64,000 nt of DNA from Gemmatimonadota bacterium (lineage in GTDB: Bacteria; Gemmatimonadota; Gemmatimonadetes; Gemmatimonadales; GWC2-71-9): positions 124,001-188,000 of the forward strand of contig SHZU01000002.1 of the NCBI GenBank assembly GCA_009692115.1. Direction: 5' to 3'. A model generated the notes under the pieces. The model did no database searches. It was given only the letters and a program-made list of their open reading frames with translations, and was not told the origin of the DNA. A program made the position numbers and the translations under genes. Within the stretch, counting starts at the first letter, position 1. Each line of letters opens with the position of its first letter. This document shows positions 56,926 to 64,000 of the stretch, in pieces.

Positions 56926-59439
56926 ATGTCCGCTCCTCCCCACCGGATCCTCCCTGTCGCGCAGGACGTGATTGCCCAAGAAATCGCCGCGGCGGGAGGC
57001 CGGGAGGTGTGCTTCGTGGCGGTGGTCTCGGCCGCCGGCGTGGTGACCGAGGCCCGCGCGGTGGCCCGGGGTACTCCAGACATGGTCTTAGCGCTGCCGG
57101 GTACCGCCCGTCGCGGAGAGATGGTGCTTCACAACCACCCGACGGGGCATCTCGAACCCTCGCATGCCGACCTGAGCGTCGCGGCCCGATTCCACGACGC
57201 CGGGGTGGGCTTCGGGATCGTCAACAACGAGGCGTCGGCGTTATATGTGGTGGTGGAGGTTCCCCGAGCTCGGGTGGAGCAACGGCTCGACCCGTTCGAG
57301 GTGGTGGCCGTGTTGAGCGAGGGCGGTTCGGTCGCGAAGCTGATGGGCCAGTACGAAGACCGGCAGAGCCAGCGAGACATGGCGGCGTACATCGCGGACG
57401 GCTACAACGACGGCGGCACTCTGGTGCTGGAGGCGGGTACCGGGGTTGGGAAGTCGTTCGCCTACCTGGTTCCGGCGCTGGCGTGGGCCCGGGCCAACGA
57501 CGAACGGACCGTGATCTCGACGAATACCATCAACTTGCAGGAGCAGTTGGTCGGCAAGGATCTCCCGCTCCTCCGCCAGGCGTTAGGCGACGAGGTCCGG
57601 CAGCCGACGTTTGCGTTGCTCAAGGGGTGGCGGAACTACCTCTGCTTGGCCCGCCTCGAGGTTGCCACGGCGGGCCAGCAGTCGCTCCTCGAGGAAGGCC
57701 GGATCGGCGAACTCATTACGATTGCGGAGTGGGCCGGCCGAACCGGCGACGGAACGGTGGGTGATTTGGCCACCCCGCCGAGTGTCGAGGTGTGGGACGA
57801 GGTGGCGGCAGAGTCCGATCTCTGCCCGCGGCTCAAGTGCCCGCACTTCGATCGGTGCTTCCTGTTCCGGGCTCGCCGGAAGGCCGCGGAGGCCGATGTG
57901 GTGGTCGTCAACCACCACTTGCTCGCGGCCGATCTCGCGGTGCGGGCGGCGTCCGACAATTGGGACGATGCCGCCGTGCTTCCCCCGTACCAGCGATTGA
58001 TTTTGGATGAGGCCCATCACCTCGAAGACGTCGCCGCCTCGCACTTGGGCCGGCAGCTGTCGAGTACCGGCGTTCGACGGCTGCTCGGAAGGCTGGAACG
58101 GAACGGCCGCGGGTTGGTGCCGACCCTGGTCCGGGAGTTGATGCGGGACGGCGATGTCCTCTCGCGCGCCAGCCTCGAGCTGGTCCGGGACAAGCTGGCA
58201 CCCGCCATCAATGATGCCCGGCGGTTCTCCGAGGCCATGTTCGAGCGGCTCTATGGCCGGTTGATCACTGAGGGTGGCGGTTCGATTCGGCTCCAGGACG
58301 AGTTTGCCGCCGATCCGATCTGGGGTGAGGGACTGGGACGGGAGGTCGACGCCTTGCTCGGCTCGTTCCGGCGGGTAGCCGACGAAGTGGCCACCGTGGC
58401 CGACCGGCTGAGCCAGGGCGAAATGACCGATCGACGGAACCAACTGATGCTCGAACTCAAGGCTGTCATTCGGCGGCTCGAATCGGGCACCGACGCCTTG
58501 AACCAAACGCTCCGTCCCGTCGGGGGCGGTCCTCCGGTCGTTCGGTGGATCGAACGAAGTGGTCACAAAGGCCTTGGCGTGTCGCTGGCCGCCGTGCCGT
58601 TGGACCTGGCGCCGGTGCTCCGCGCCCTGGTGTTCGATCGCAACAAAACCGTGGTCTTGACCAGCGCAACGTTAGCCGCCGGTGGTGAGTTCGAGTTTCT
58701 GGAGGCCCGGCTCGGGCTCGATCAGGCACCCAGTCCGGTGACGGTCCGGGAGATGCTCCCGTCTCCGTTCGACTACCCATCGCAGTGTCTGTTCGGGATT
58801 CCGAATGACATGCCCGATCCCCGTGAAAACGAAGCCGCCCACGATCAGGCGGTGGCGCAGGTCATTGCCGATTTGGCCGCCGCGTCCGACGGCGGAATGT
58901 TTGCGTTGTTCACGAGCCACGGGGCGCTCCGCCGAGCGGCGGTCCGGCTTCGGAGCGGGCTCGACCCCCGGTGGCCGCTCCTGGTCCAGGGCGAGGGAGG
59001 CCGCGACCAGCTCCTCCGGCGGTTCCGGGAGTCGGGCAACGGAATCCTCCTCGGCACCGATTCGTTCTGGGAAGGCGTCGATGTCCCGGGTCGGGCGCTC
59101 CGGACGCTGGTGCTTGGAAAACTGCCGTTCAAGGTGCCCTCGGAACCCCTGACCGCGGCCCGGCTCGAGCGGCTGGCGGAGCAAGGGGTCGATGGGTTCG
59201 CGCAGTATCTGCTCCCGCACGCGGCCCTGAAACTGAAGCAGGGGTTCGGGCGGTTGATCCGCTCCAAGACCGATGTCGGGGTCGTGGTGCTGCTCGATAG
59301 CCGGGTGTTGACCCGGCGCTACGGTCCCTGGCTCCTGAGCGGCCTCCCGAGAGCGTCAAGAATCGAGGGACCCTGGTCGGCGGTCCGGACCGCCGCGGAG
59401 GACTTTTTTGCCCGGCACGGGATCGGCGCATCGACCTGA
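56926..59439 (+). CDS. JAMM/RadC-like domain fused to DinG-family (XPD-type) helicase
   Basis: An 837-residue protein. Residues about 10-115 form a JAMM-type domain: E27, then HNHPTGHLEPSHAD with H69, H71, S79 and D82, exactly HxHx10D and close to RadC. The helicase follows: Walker A EAGTGVGKS (K176), four cysteines C240, C300, C305 and C311 (YLCLAR, DLCPRLKCPHFDRCF) for an XPD-type iron-sulfur cluster, DEAH at 361-364, VVLTSATLAAGGEFEFL, GTDSFWEGVDVPG and QGFGRLIRSKTDVGVVVLLD. DinG unwinds 5'-3' and resolves R-loops and damaged forks. TATCTT lies five bases before the ATG; no Shine-Dalgarno. Confidence 0.92.
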   Translation: MSAPPHRILPVAQDVIAQEIAAAGGREVCFVAVVSAAGVVTEARAVARGTPDMVLALPGTARRGEMVLHNHPTGHLEPSHADLSVAARFHDAGVGFGIVNNEASALYVVVEVPRARVEQRLDPFEVVAVLSEGGSVAKLMGQYEDRQSQRDMAAYIADGYNDGGTLVLEAGTGVGKSFAYLVPALAWARANDERTVISTNTINLQEQLVGKDLPLLRQALGDEVRQPTFALLKGWRNYLCLARLEVATAGQQSLLEEGRIGELITIAEWAGRTGDGTVGDLATPPSVEVWDEVAAESDLCPRLKCPHFDRCFLFRARRKAAEADVVVVNHHLLAADLAVRAASDNWDDAAVLPPYQRLILDEAHHLEDVAASHLGRQLSSTGVRRLLGRLERNGRGLVPTLVRELMRDGDVLSRASLELVRDKLAPAINDARRFSEAMFERLYGRLITEGGGSIRLQDEFAADPIWGEGLGREVDALLGSFRRVADEVATVADRLSQGEMTDRRNQLMLELKAVIRRLESGTDALNQTLRPVGGGPPVVRWIERSGHKGLGVSLAAVPLDLAPVLRALVFDRNKTVVLTSATLAAGGEFEFLEARLGLDQAPSPVTVREMLPSPFDYPSQCLFGIPNDMPDPRENEAAHDQAVAQVIADLAAASDGGMFALFTSHGALRRAAVRLRSGLDPRWPLLVQGEGGRDQLLRRFRESGNGILLGTDSFWEGVDVPGRALRTLVLGKLPFKVPSEPLTAARLERLAEQGVDGFAQYLLPHAALKLKQGFGRLIRSKTDVGVVVLLDSRVLTRRYGPWLLSGLPRASRIEGPWSAVRTAAEDFFARHGIGAST

Positions 59440-59480
59440 GCGGGCGACCATTCGGCCCCGCCACGCATTATTCTTCAGGG

Positions 59481-60095
59481 ATGCAAACCACACCGTCGAA
59501 AATCGTATGTGTCGGGAAGAACTACCTCGAGCATGCCAAGGAAATGGGGAGCGAACTCCCCGCCGATCCGCTGTTGTTCCTGAAACCGCCGAGCAGTCTG
59601 ATCGGGCCGGGCGAAGCGATCGTGCTCCCCACGCTGTCCACTCATGTCGAGCACGAGGCCGAAATCGGCCTCGTCATCGGGACCCGGTTGCGGAAGGCCA
59701 CCGAGGACGAGGCGATGCGGGGGATTCGGGGGTTCGTGTGTCTCAATGACGTGACGGCTCGAGACTGGCAAAAGAAGGAATCCCAGTGGGCTCGGGCCAA
59801 GGGGTTCGATACCTTCTGCGCGGTGGGCGACGACGTGGTCGGCGGGCTCGATTGGGCCGCCCTCGAAGTCATTGGCCGGGTCAACGGCCAGGTGCGCCAG
59901 CACGGCAAAGCCCGGGACATGCACTTCTCGATTCCGTTCCTCCTCGCCCACATCAGCCAGGTCATGACCCTCGAACCGGGCGATCTCATCGCCACTGGGA
60001 CGCCAGCCGGGGTGGGCCGCCTGAATCCCGGCGATGTGGTCGAGGTCGAGATTCCCGGGGTCGGAGTGCTTCGGAATCCAGTCGTGGCCGGATGA
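59481..60095 (+). CDS. Fumarylacetoacetate-hydrolase family protein
   Basis: A 204-residue FAH-fold enzyme: KIVCVGKNYLEHAKEMGSEL, PLLFLKPPSSLIGPGEAIVL, VEHEAEIGLVIGTRLRKATE (metal-binding His-Glu and Glu), GFVCLNDVTARDWQKKESQW, AKGFDTFCAVGD and LIATGTPAGVGRLNPGDVVE. The group includes acylpyruvases and oxaloacetate decarboxylases (FAHD1/YcgM type); the short length suits these. TATTCT lies six bases before the ATG with no spaced Shine-Dalgarno. It overlaps the aminotransferase gene by ATGA. Confidence 0.92.
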   Translation: MQTTPSKIVCVGKNYLEHAKEMGSELPADPLLFLKPPSSLIGPGEAIVLPTLSTHVEHEAEIGLVIGTRLRKATEDEAMRGIRGFVCLNDVTARDWQKKESQWARAKGFDTFCAVGDDVVGGLDWAALEVIGRVNGQVRQHGKARDMHFSIPFLLAHISQVMTLEPGDLIATGTPAGVGRLNPGDVVEVEIPGVGVLRNPVVAG

Positions 60096-61291
60096 CGATC
60101 AGAGGGAGTGCTCGACTCGGACAACTGCCCGGTTATCCCCTCGCTGAGATCCCGGGCATCAAGCGGCGGTTGCTCGACGCTGGGGTCGATGTCATTGACC
60201 TTGGAGCCGGCGACAACGACACGCCGCCGCCGGCCCCCGTGGTGGCCGCCATGGGTGAGGCGCTCGCCGATTCGGCGATGAGCAAGTACGGTTTCCAGCA
60301 GGGGTATTTCCCGTTTCGCGAGGCGGCGGTTCGCTACGTCCACCGGCGATTCGGTCATCAGTTCGATCCGACGACCGAGGTCTTGCCCCTGATTGGGTCG
60401 AAGGACGGGTTGGCCCATCTCCCGTTTGCGTTCGTAAATCCGGGCGAGGTCGTCATTCTGCCGGAACCAGGCTATCAGGCGTACATCGGCGGGGCCGTGC
60501 TGTCGGGCGCGATCCCGTTTCAGTATCCGCTCGTCGCCCGCGACGGCTTCCTGCTCGAGCTCGACCAAGTGCCGGCCGCGACGCTGGCGCGGACCCGTTT
60601 GGTGTACGTCAACTATCCGAACAATCCAACCGCCGCGGTGGCGTCGATGGCCTACCTCGAGCGCACCGTGGCCGCCTGCCGCCGTCACGGGATCGTGCTC
60701 GCATACGACAACGCCTACTGCGATCTCACGTTCGATGGCTACCAGGCGCCCAGCATTTTCGACGTGCCGGGTGCCCGCGATGTGGCGGTTGAATTCTTCT
60801 CGCTCTCGAAGAGCTTTTCGATGACCGGGTGGCGGGTCGGTTTTGCGATCGGGAATCCGACCTTGATCGGCGGTCTGAACAAGGTCAAGTCGTACACCGA
60901 CACCGGACCATTTCTCGCCACCCAGCGGGCCGGGGTGGTCGCGCTGGATCGAGCCGAGGAGTTCACGGCGCCGATTCGGGACGAGTTGGCACACCGCCGC
61001 GACGCCGGTGTTCGGGCCCTCGCGACGATTGGCCTCTCGATCGAATCGCCGAAGGCCGCCATGTATTTGTGGGTGCCGTTACCGTCCGCAATCCCGTCGG
61101 CGCCGTTTACGCGGTTTGCGTTGGAGACCGAGGGGGTCGTGACCCTTCCGGGGAGCGGGTTCGGACCGGCCGGTGAGGGATATTTCCGGATCGCCTTGAC
61201 TGTGGGCCAGGACCGATTGACCGATGCGGTTGGGCGGCTCGGCCGGGCGCTCGCGGCTTTCCAGGCTCGGGGTGACCACTCCGCCGCGTAG
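60092..61291 (+). CDS. dapL: LL-diaminopimelate aminotransferase-like (class I, PLP)
   Basis: A 399-residue fold-type I aminotransferase. It has RLGQLPGYPLAEIPGIKRRL, DLGAGDNDTPPPAPVVAAMG, KYGFQQGYFPFREAAVRYVH, GSKDGLAHLPFAFVNPGEVV, YVNYPNNPTAAVA (PLP-binding Asn) and the lysine motif FSLSKSFSMTGWRVGFAIG. This matches the DapL2-type branch that converts tetrahydrodipicolinate directly to LL-diaminopimelate for lysine and peptidoglycan; an alanine/aspartate aminotransferase role is the main alternative. It overlaps the FAH gene (ATGA) and the next gene by 20 bases. Confidence 0.85.
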   Translation: MTIRGSARLGQLPGYPLAEIPGIKRRLLDAGVDVIDLGAGDNDTPPPAPVVAAMGEALADSAMSKYGFQQGYFPFREAAVRYVHRRFGHQFDPTTEVLPLIGSKDGLAHLPFAFVNPGEVVILPEPGYQAYIGGAVLSGAIPFQYPLVARDGFLLELDQVPAATLARTRLVYVNYPNNPTAAVASMAYLERTVAACRRHGIVLAYDNAYCDLTFDGYQAPSIFDVPGARDVAVEFFSLSKSFSMTGWRVGFAIGNPTLIGGLNKVKSYTDTGPFLATQRAGVVALDRAEEFTAPIRDELAHRRDAGVRALATIGLSIESPKAAMYLWVPLPSAIPSAPFTRFALETEGVVTLPGSGFGPAGEGYFRIALTVGQDRLTDAVGRLGRALAAFQARGDHSAA

Positions 61292-62186
61292 TATCCTGCC
61301 GCCGACTGGGCGGCGGTTCCCTTGGCTCGCCATGGTGGCGAGCCTGGGGGTCCATTCCTTATTGCTGTTGGTCAAGGTTGCCGCGTGGCTCCCGCCGCGG
61401 GAGACCCGGCGGCAGGTCGTGTACTACCCGCTGGGCACGGTTGGTCCCCAGGCCGTCGAGATGGCGTTTCGAGAGCCGTCGGCCGGTGGGGCCCGGCGCC
61501 GGCCGCCGAACGCGGGCGCCTCGGTATTGCCAACTCTGGATACCGGTCCGGAACCGGAAACACCCCCGGAGCCGGACGCGCCAACGGTGGTGGCTCCGCC
61601 GCCGACGGCGGACACCGGTTCTGGTGTCCCGGGCGATGCGGCGCGGGCCCGCTATGGCCGGATCGGTCCGGCCCAGGGCGAGGGCAAGCTTTGGGCACGG
61701 CCGCTTCCGCTCCCTCCCAGGGACTTGGCTCGATACGTCGCTCGGAGCCAAACGGAATTGGTGGACAGTGCCGTGACGGCCATTGTCCAAGCCTATCTGG
61801 ACTCGGTGTTGACGGTGGCGGCGGCCAGCGATCCGATCCCGAAGTGGGTTACCAAAGTCGGTGACCAGCAACTGGGGATCGACGCCCAATGGATCTATCT
61901 TGGTCCGATCAAGGTGCCGACCGCGCTGGTGGCCGGGATCCTGAGCGCATTCGGGGCCCTGCCGGCCGGGGGGAGCGCTGAAACGGCCGACTATCCCAAG
62001 TTCCGGGCCCTCCAGCAAATGCGCGAAGACACGCAGATCGCGGCCCGCCGCGCGGCGACGATGGCCGATTTCAAACGGGCTATTCGGGAACTCCGGGCCG
62101 AGCGCGAGCGGCAGCGGGATTTCGACAAGAATCAACGGACTCCGCCCCCCAAGACGGCGGATTCCACTGGGGTCAAGCCACCATGA
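61272..62186 (+). CDS. Membrane-anchored proline-rich protein of unknown function
   Basis: A 304-residue protein. The GTG start within the end of dapL gives VTTPPRSILPPTGRRFPWLA, then a single membrane helix (MVASLGVHSLLLLVKVAAWL). A proline-rich periplasmic linker (PETPPEPDAPTVVAPPPTAD) follows, as in TonB-like proteins, but no TonB_C domain is present. The C-terminal half is helical and charged (REDTQIAARRAATMADFKRA, IRELRAERERQRDFDKNQRT). No family recognised; overlaps the next gene by ATGA. Confidence 0.7.
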   Translation: MTTPPRSILPPTGRRFPWLAMVASLGVHSLLLLVKVAAWLPPRETRRQVVYYPLGTVGPQAVEMAFREPSAGGARRRPPNAGASVLPTLDTGPEPETPPEPDAPTVVAPPPTADTGSGVPGDAARARYGRIGPAQGEGKLWARPLPLPPRDLARYVARSQTELVDSAVTAIVQAYLDSVLTVAAASDPIPKWVTKVGDQQLGIDAQWIYLGPIKVPTALVAGILSAFGALPAGGSAETADYPKFRALQQMREDTQIAARRAATMADFKRAIRELRAERERQRDFDKNQRTPPPKTADSTGVKPP

Positions 62187-62620
62187 AGCTGGTCGATCGA
62201 GATGAGACGGTGATGGTCGTCGTCGGGGTGGGGGAGGCGAATCGTGATCGTCCCTTTGCCGTGACGGTGCGCGATGCCATCGACTCGCGAGGCAACGGCC
62301 AGTTCTATCGCCGAGCCTTGGTCGTCGGCGACCAGGAGTATCTCGACCGCCCCGAGTTGCATCGGCACCCCACGATTGCCGTCGGAGGTCCCGGCGTCAA
62401 CGCCGTGTCGCAGCGACTGGTGGCCGATGCCCCGCAAATGTGGCAATCCGACGAACGGGCGTTCGTGCAGGGGGACATCGAGGGGATCCCGAAGCGGGTG
62501 GTGATCTGGGGGATGGACGCCGGCGCCACCAGCCGAGCGGTTGATGCGTTCGTTGGCGAGGGCCTGCTCGATCTCCTGCTGGACCGAATCTGGCGCTTCA
62601 AGCCTGTCGCGATCGTCTAG
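62183..62620 (+). CDS. Small protein of unknown function
   Basis: A 145-residue soluble alpha/beta protein: DRDETVMVVVGVGEANRDRP, FYRRALVVGDQEYLDRPELH, PTIAVGGPGVNAVSQRLVAD and RVVIWGMDAGATSRAVDAFV. The glycine-rich IAVGGPGVNAVSQRL loop looks like a nucleotide- or phosphate-binding turn. I do not recognise a family. ATG overlaps the preceding stop, making a two-gene unit downstream of dapL; it ends 15 bases from the convergent gltX. Confidence 0.7.
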   Translation: MKLVDRDETVMVVVGVGEANRDRPFAVTVRDAIDSRGNGQFYRRALVVGDQEYLDRPELHRHPTIAVGGPGVNAVSQRLVADAPQMWQSDERAFVQGDIEGIPKRVVIWGMDAGATSRAVDAFVGEGLLDLLLDRIWRFKPVAIV

Positions 62621-62635
62621 CTGGGGCCGCCCCGC

Positions 62636-64000
62636 TTAGCTCCGGGCCGCGACCTCCGCCAGTCGGGCGAGGACCGTTGCCTTCCCGACCACCGCCACAA
62701 GTTCGTTGACCGGTTCCGAGACGGTATCGCCCGTCAGGGCAACCCGAATCGGTTGCATGGCATCGCCCAACTTGATCCCCGCGGCCTCGGCCGACCGTTT
62801 GATCGCCTCGAGAATCGGCTCGGGGTGCCACTCCGCGTCCGGAATGGTGCCGAGCGCCTCGATCGCCAGCCGGAGGCTCGCGGCGTAAGCCGGTCCCATC
62901 TTCGTGATCAGTGCCTCGCCCTTGGGCTCGAGGGCCGCCCGGCTCGGGTCGAGCCGGACCGCCACCCGCTCGGCCAACTGGGTCAGCGTCCGGGCGCGGG
63001 ATTTGACCGCGTCGATGGCGGGGCGAAGGTCCCGACCCGCGAGGGCCACGCCGAGATCGGCGAGATGGCCCGCGATGAGGCCTTCGATCGACGCAGCCGG
63101 TAAGGTGGAGAGATACTGACCGTTCATCCATTCGAGTTTGGTGACATCGAAGACGGCGGCCTTCTTTTGGATTGCTCCGAGCGAGAAAGCTCCAGTCAGG
63201 TCGGCTTCCGGCATGATCTCCCGGTCGTCGCCTGGGGACCAGCCGAGGAGGGCCAGAAAATTCCGCATCGCCGCCGGGAGGATGCCTTGGGCCTGGTAGT
63301 CTCCCACCGCCGTCGCACCGTGGCGCTTCGATAACTTCTTGCCATCGGGACCCAAGATCATCGGCACGTGACCGAACACCGGCAGGGGGGCGCCTAACGC
63401 CTGGTAGAGGGCGATCTGCTTCGGGGTGTTGGAAATGTGGTCGTCGCCCCGGATGACGTGGGTAATCCGCATCGCCACGTCGTCGGAGACGACGGCGAGG
63501 TTGTAGATCGGCGTCCCGTTGGTCCGGAGAATTACCAGATCGTCGAGGTCCCGGCCTTGAAACGAGATCCGGCCGTGAATGGCGTCGTCCCAAGCAATCT
63601 CTTCGTCGGGCATCAGGAATCGGATCACGAACGGGGTGCCGGCCCGGACCCGCTCGTCGATGCCTTCCTCGGACAGCCGATGGCACCGGCGATCGTACTT
63701 GTAGGTGTCCGCTCCGCCCGGAGCCGCTTGGCGCGCGGCCTCGAGTTCCTCTTTGGTGCAGAAACACCGATACGCCTTCCCGGTCCGAAGCAACCGCTCG
63801 GCATCGGCCCGATGGCGCGGGCCGTCCGCCCCTTGGAAGTACGGCCCCTCGTCCCAGGTAACCCCGAGCCAGGTGAGGCCGTCGAGGATCACTTGGGTGT
63901 GGGCGTCGGTACTCCGGGCTTGGTCGGTGTCCTCGATCCGGAGGATCAGGGTCCCGCCGGACTGCTTGGCATAGAGCCAGTTGAAGAGGGCGGTCCGGGC
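62636..64000 (-). CDS. gltX: Glutamyl-tRNA synthetase, 5' end outside window
   Basis: The last 454 residues of GluRS; the N-terminus with the HIGH motif is cut off by the right edge. Visible class I features: ARTALFNWLYAKQSGGTLIL, RIEDTDQARSTDAHTQVILD, GLTWLGVTWDEGPYFQ, a CFC...Y...CH zinc-like cluster (AYRCFCTKEELEAARQ and YKYDRRCHRL), VIRGDDHISNTPKQIALYQA, and KKLSKRHGATAVGDY (KMSKS equivalent). The C-terminal anticodon-binding helices complete it. Ends 15 bases from the unknown gene at 62183-62620. Confidence 0.95.
   Translation of the reverse strand, partial: ARTALFNWLYAKQSGGTLILRIEDTDQARSTDAHTQVILDGLTWLGVTWDEGPYFQGADGPRHRADAERLLRTGKAYRCFCTKEELEAARQAAPGGADTYKYDRRCHRLSEEGIDERVRAGTPFVIRFLMPDEEIAWDDAIHGRISFQGRDLDDLVILRTNGTPIYNLAVVSDDVAMRITHVIRGDDHISNTPKQIALYQALGAPLPVFGHVPMILGPDGKKLSKRHGATAVGDYQAQGILPAAMRNFLALLGWSPGDDREIMPEADLTGAFSLGAIQKKAAVFDVTKLEWMNGQYLSTLPAASIEGLIAGHLADLGVALAGRDLRPAIDAVKSRARTLTQLAERVAVRLDPSRAALEPKGEALITKMGPAYAASLRLAIEALGTIPDAEWHPEPILEAIKRSAEAAGIKLGDAMQPIRVALTGDTVSEPVNELVAVVGKATVLARLAEVAARS

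Overview
The window is a GC-rich (about two thirds G+C by eye), very densely packed chromosomal segment from a diderm bacterium. LolA, a TonB-like protein, outer-membrane barrels, lipoproteins and a Tat-exported protein mark an outer membrane. The mix of DUF4105, DUF4159 and DUF4175 proteins, a JAMM-DinG fusion, a short primary-type sigma factor, LL-diaminopimelate aminotransferase and K+-dependent membrane pyrophosphatase suggests Gemmatimonadota; this is inference from gene content, not a database match. I see no insertion sequence, phage, CRISPR array or plasmid gene, and no gene-free stretch longer than 300 bases. Most of the window is core or housekeeping DNA.

Layout. 1-6.1 kb: a partial secreted protein, a YdjM-type membrane hydrolase, a TonB-like/pxpABC (5-oxoprolinase) operon, a MarR regulator with an SRPBCC protein, and ArfB. 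6.2-14.2 kb: larE, thpR, a broken NtrX-type regulator, a sigma-70 factor, yajQ, SpoIID, a Gfo/Idh/MocA oxidoreductase and a DUF4105 protein. 14.2-17.5 kb: CsgG-like protein, MBL hydrolase, Crp/Fnr regulator and two small envelope proteins. 17.5-22.9 kb: rpmE-prfA-prmC-ylbF-tmk, an S41-peptidase homologue that has lost its catalytic residues, and a frameshifted Rossmann/DUF2520 gene. 22.9-33.4 kb (minus strand): lolA, aroF, smc, a SPOR lipoprotein, a giant protease-propeller-barrel protein and rsfS. 33.4-43.6 kb (minus strand except a MOSC gene): a FakA-FakB-like fusion, the rpsF-rpsR-DUF2232-rplI operon, ychF, hppA, pth, rplY, prs and tRNA-Gln. 43.6-49 kb: an exported SAM-hydroxide adenosyltransferase homologue, ispE, a flippase-like protein, pdxJ, methylmalonyl-CoA epimerase and trxA. 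49-56.9 kb: a 7-bp tandem repeat and an rsmI-DUF4159-DUF4175-TPR-Tat protein operon. 56.9-64 kb: JAMM-DinG helicase, FAH-family hydrolase, dapL-like aminotransferase, two unknown proteins and the 3' part of gltX.

How genes are wired. Many neighbours overlap by ATGA or GTGA, so translational coupling is widespread. All eight convergent gene pairs overlap or lie within 15 bases of each other, leaving no room for ordinary intrinsic terminators. About a dozen first-in-operon genes have a TANNNT box 5-10 bases before the start codon and no Shine-Dalgarno, pointing to common leaderless transcription. By contrast rpsF and rpmE have a recognisable -35/-10 promoter, a leader with a perfect hairpin and a good ribosome-binding site, consistent with ribosomal-protein autoregulation.

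The best candidates for something unusual are: the likely leaderless promoter class; pth, which has no ATG/GTG/TTG start but a CTG preceded by a good Shine-Dalgarno; the catalytically dead S41 homologue; the JAMM-DinG fusion; the DUF4159/DUF4175/TPR/Tat operon; and the SAM-hydrolase homologue with a signal peptide. I do not see a clearly new defence or mobile system.
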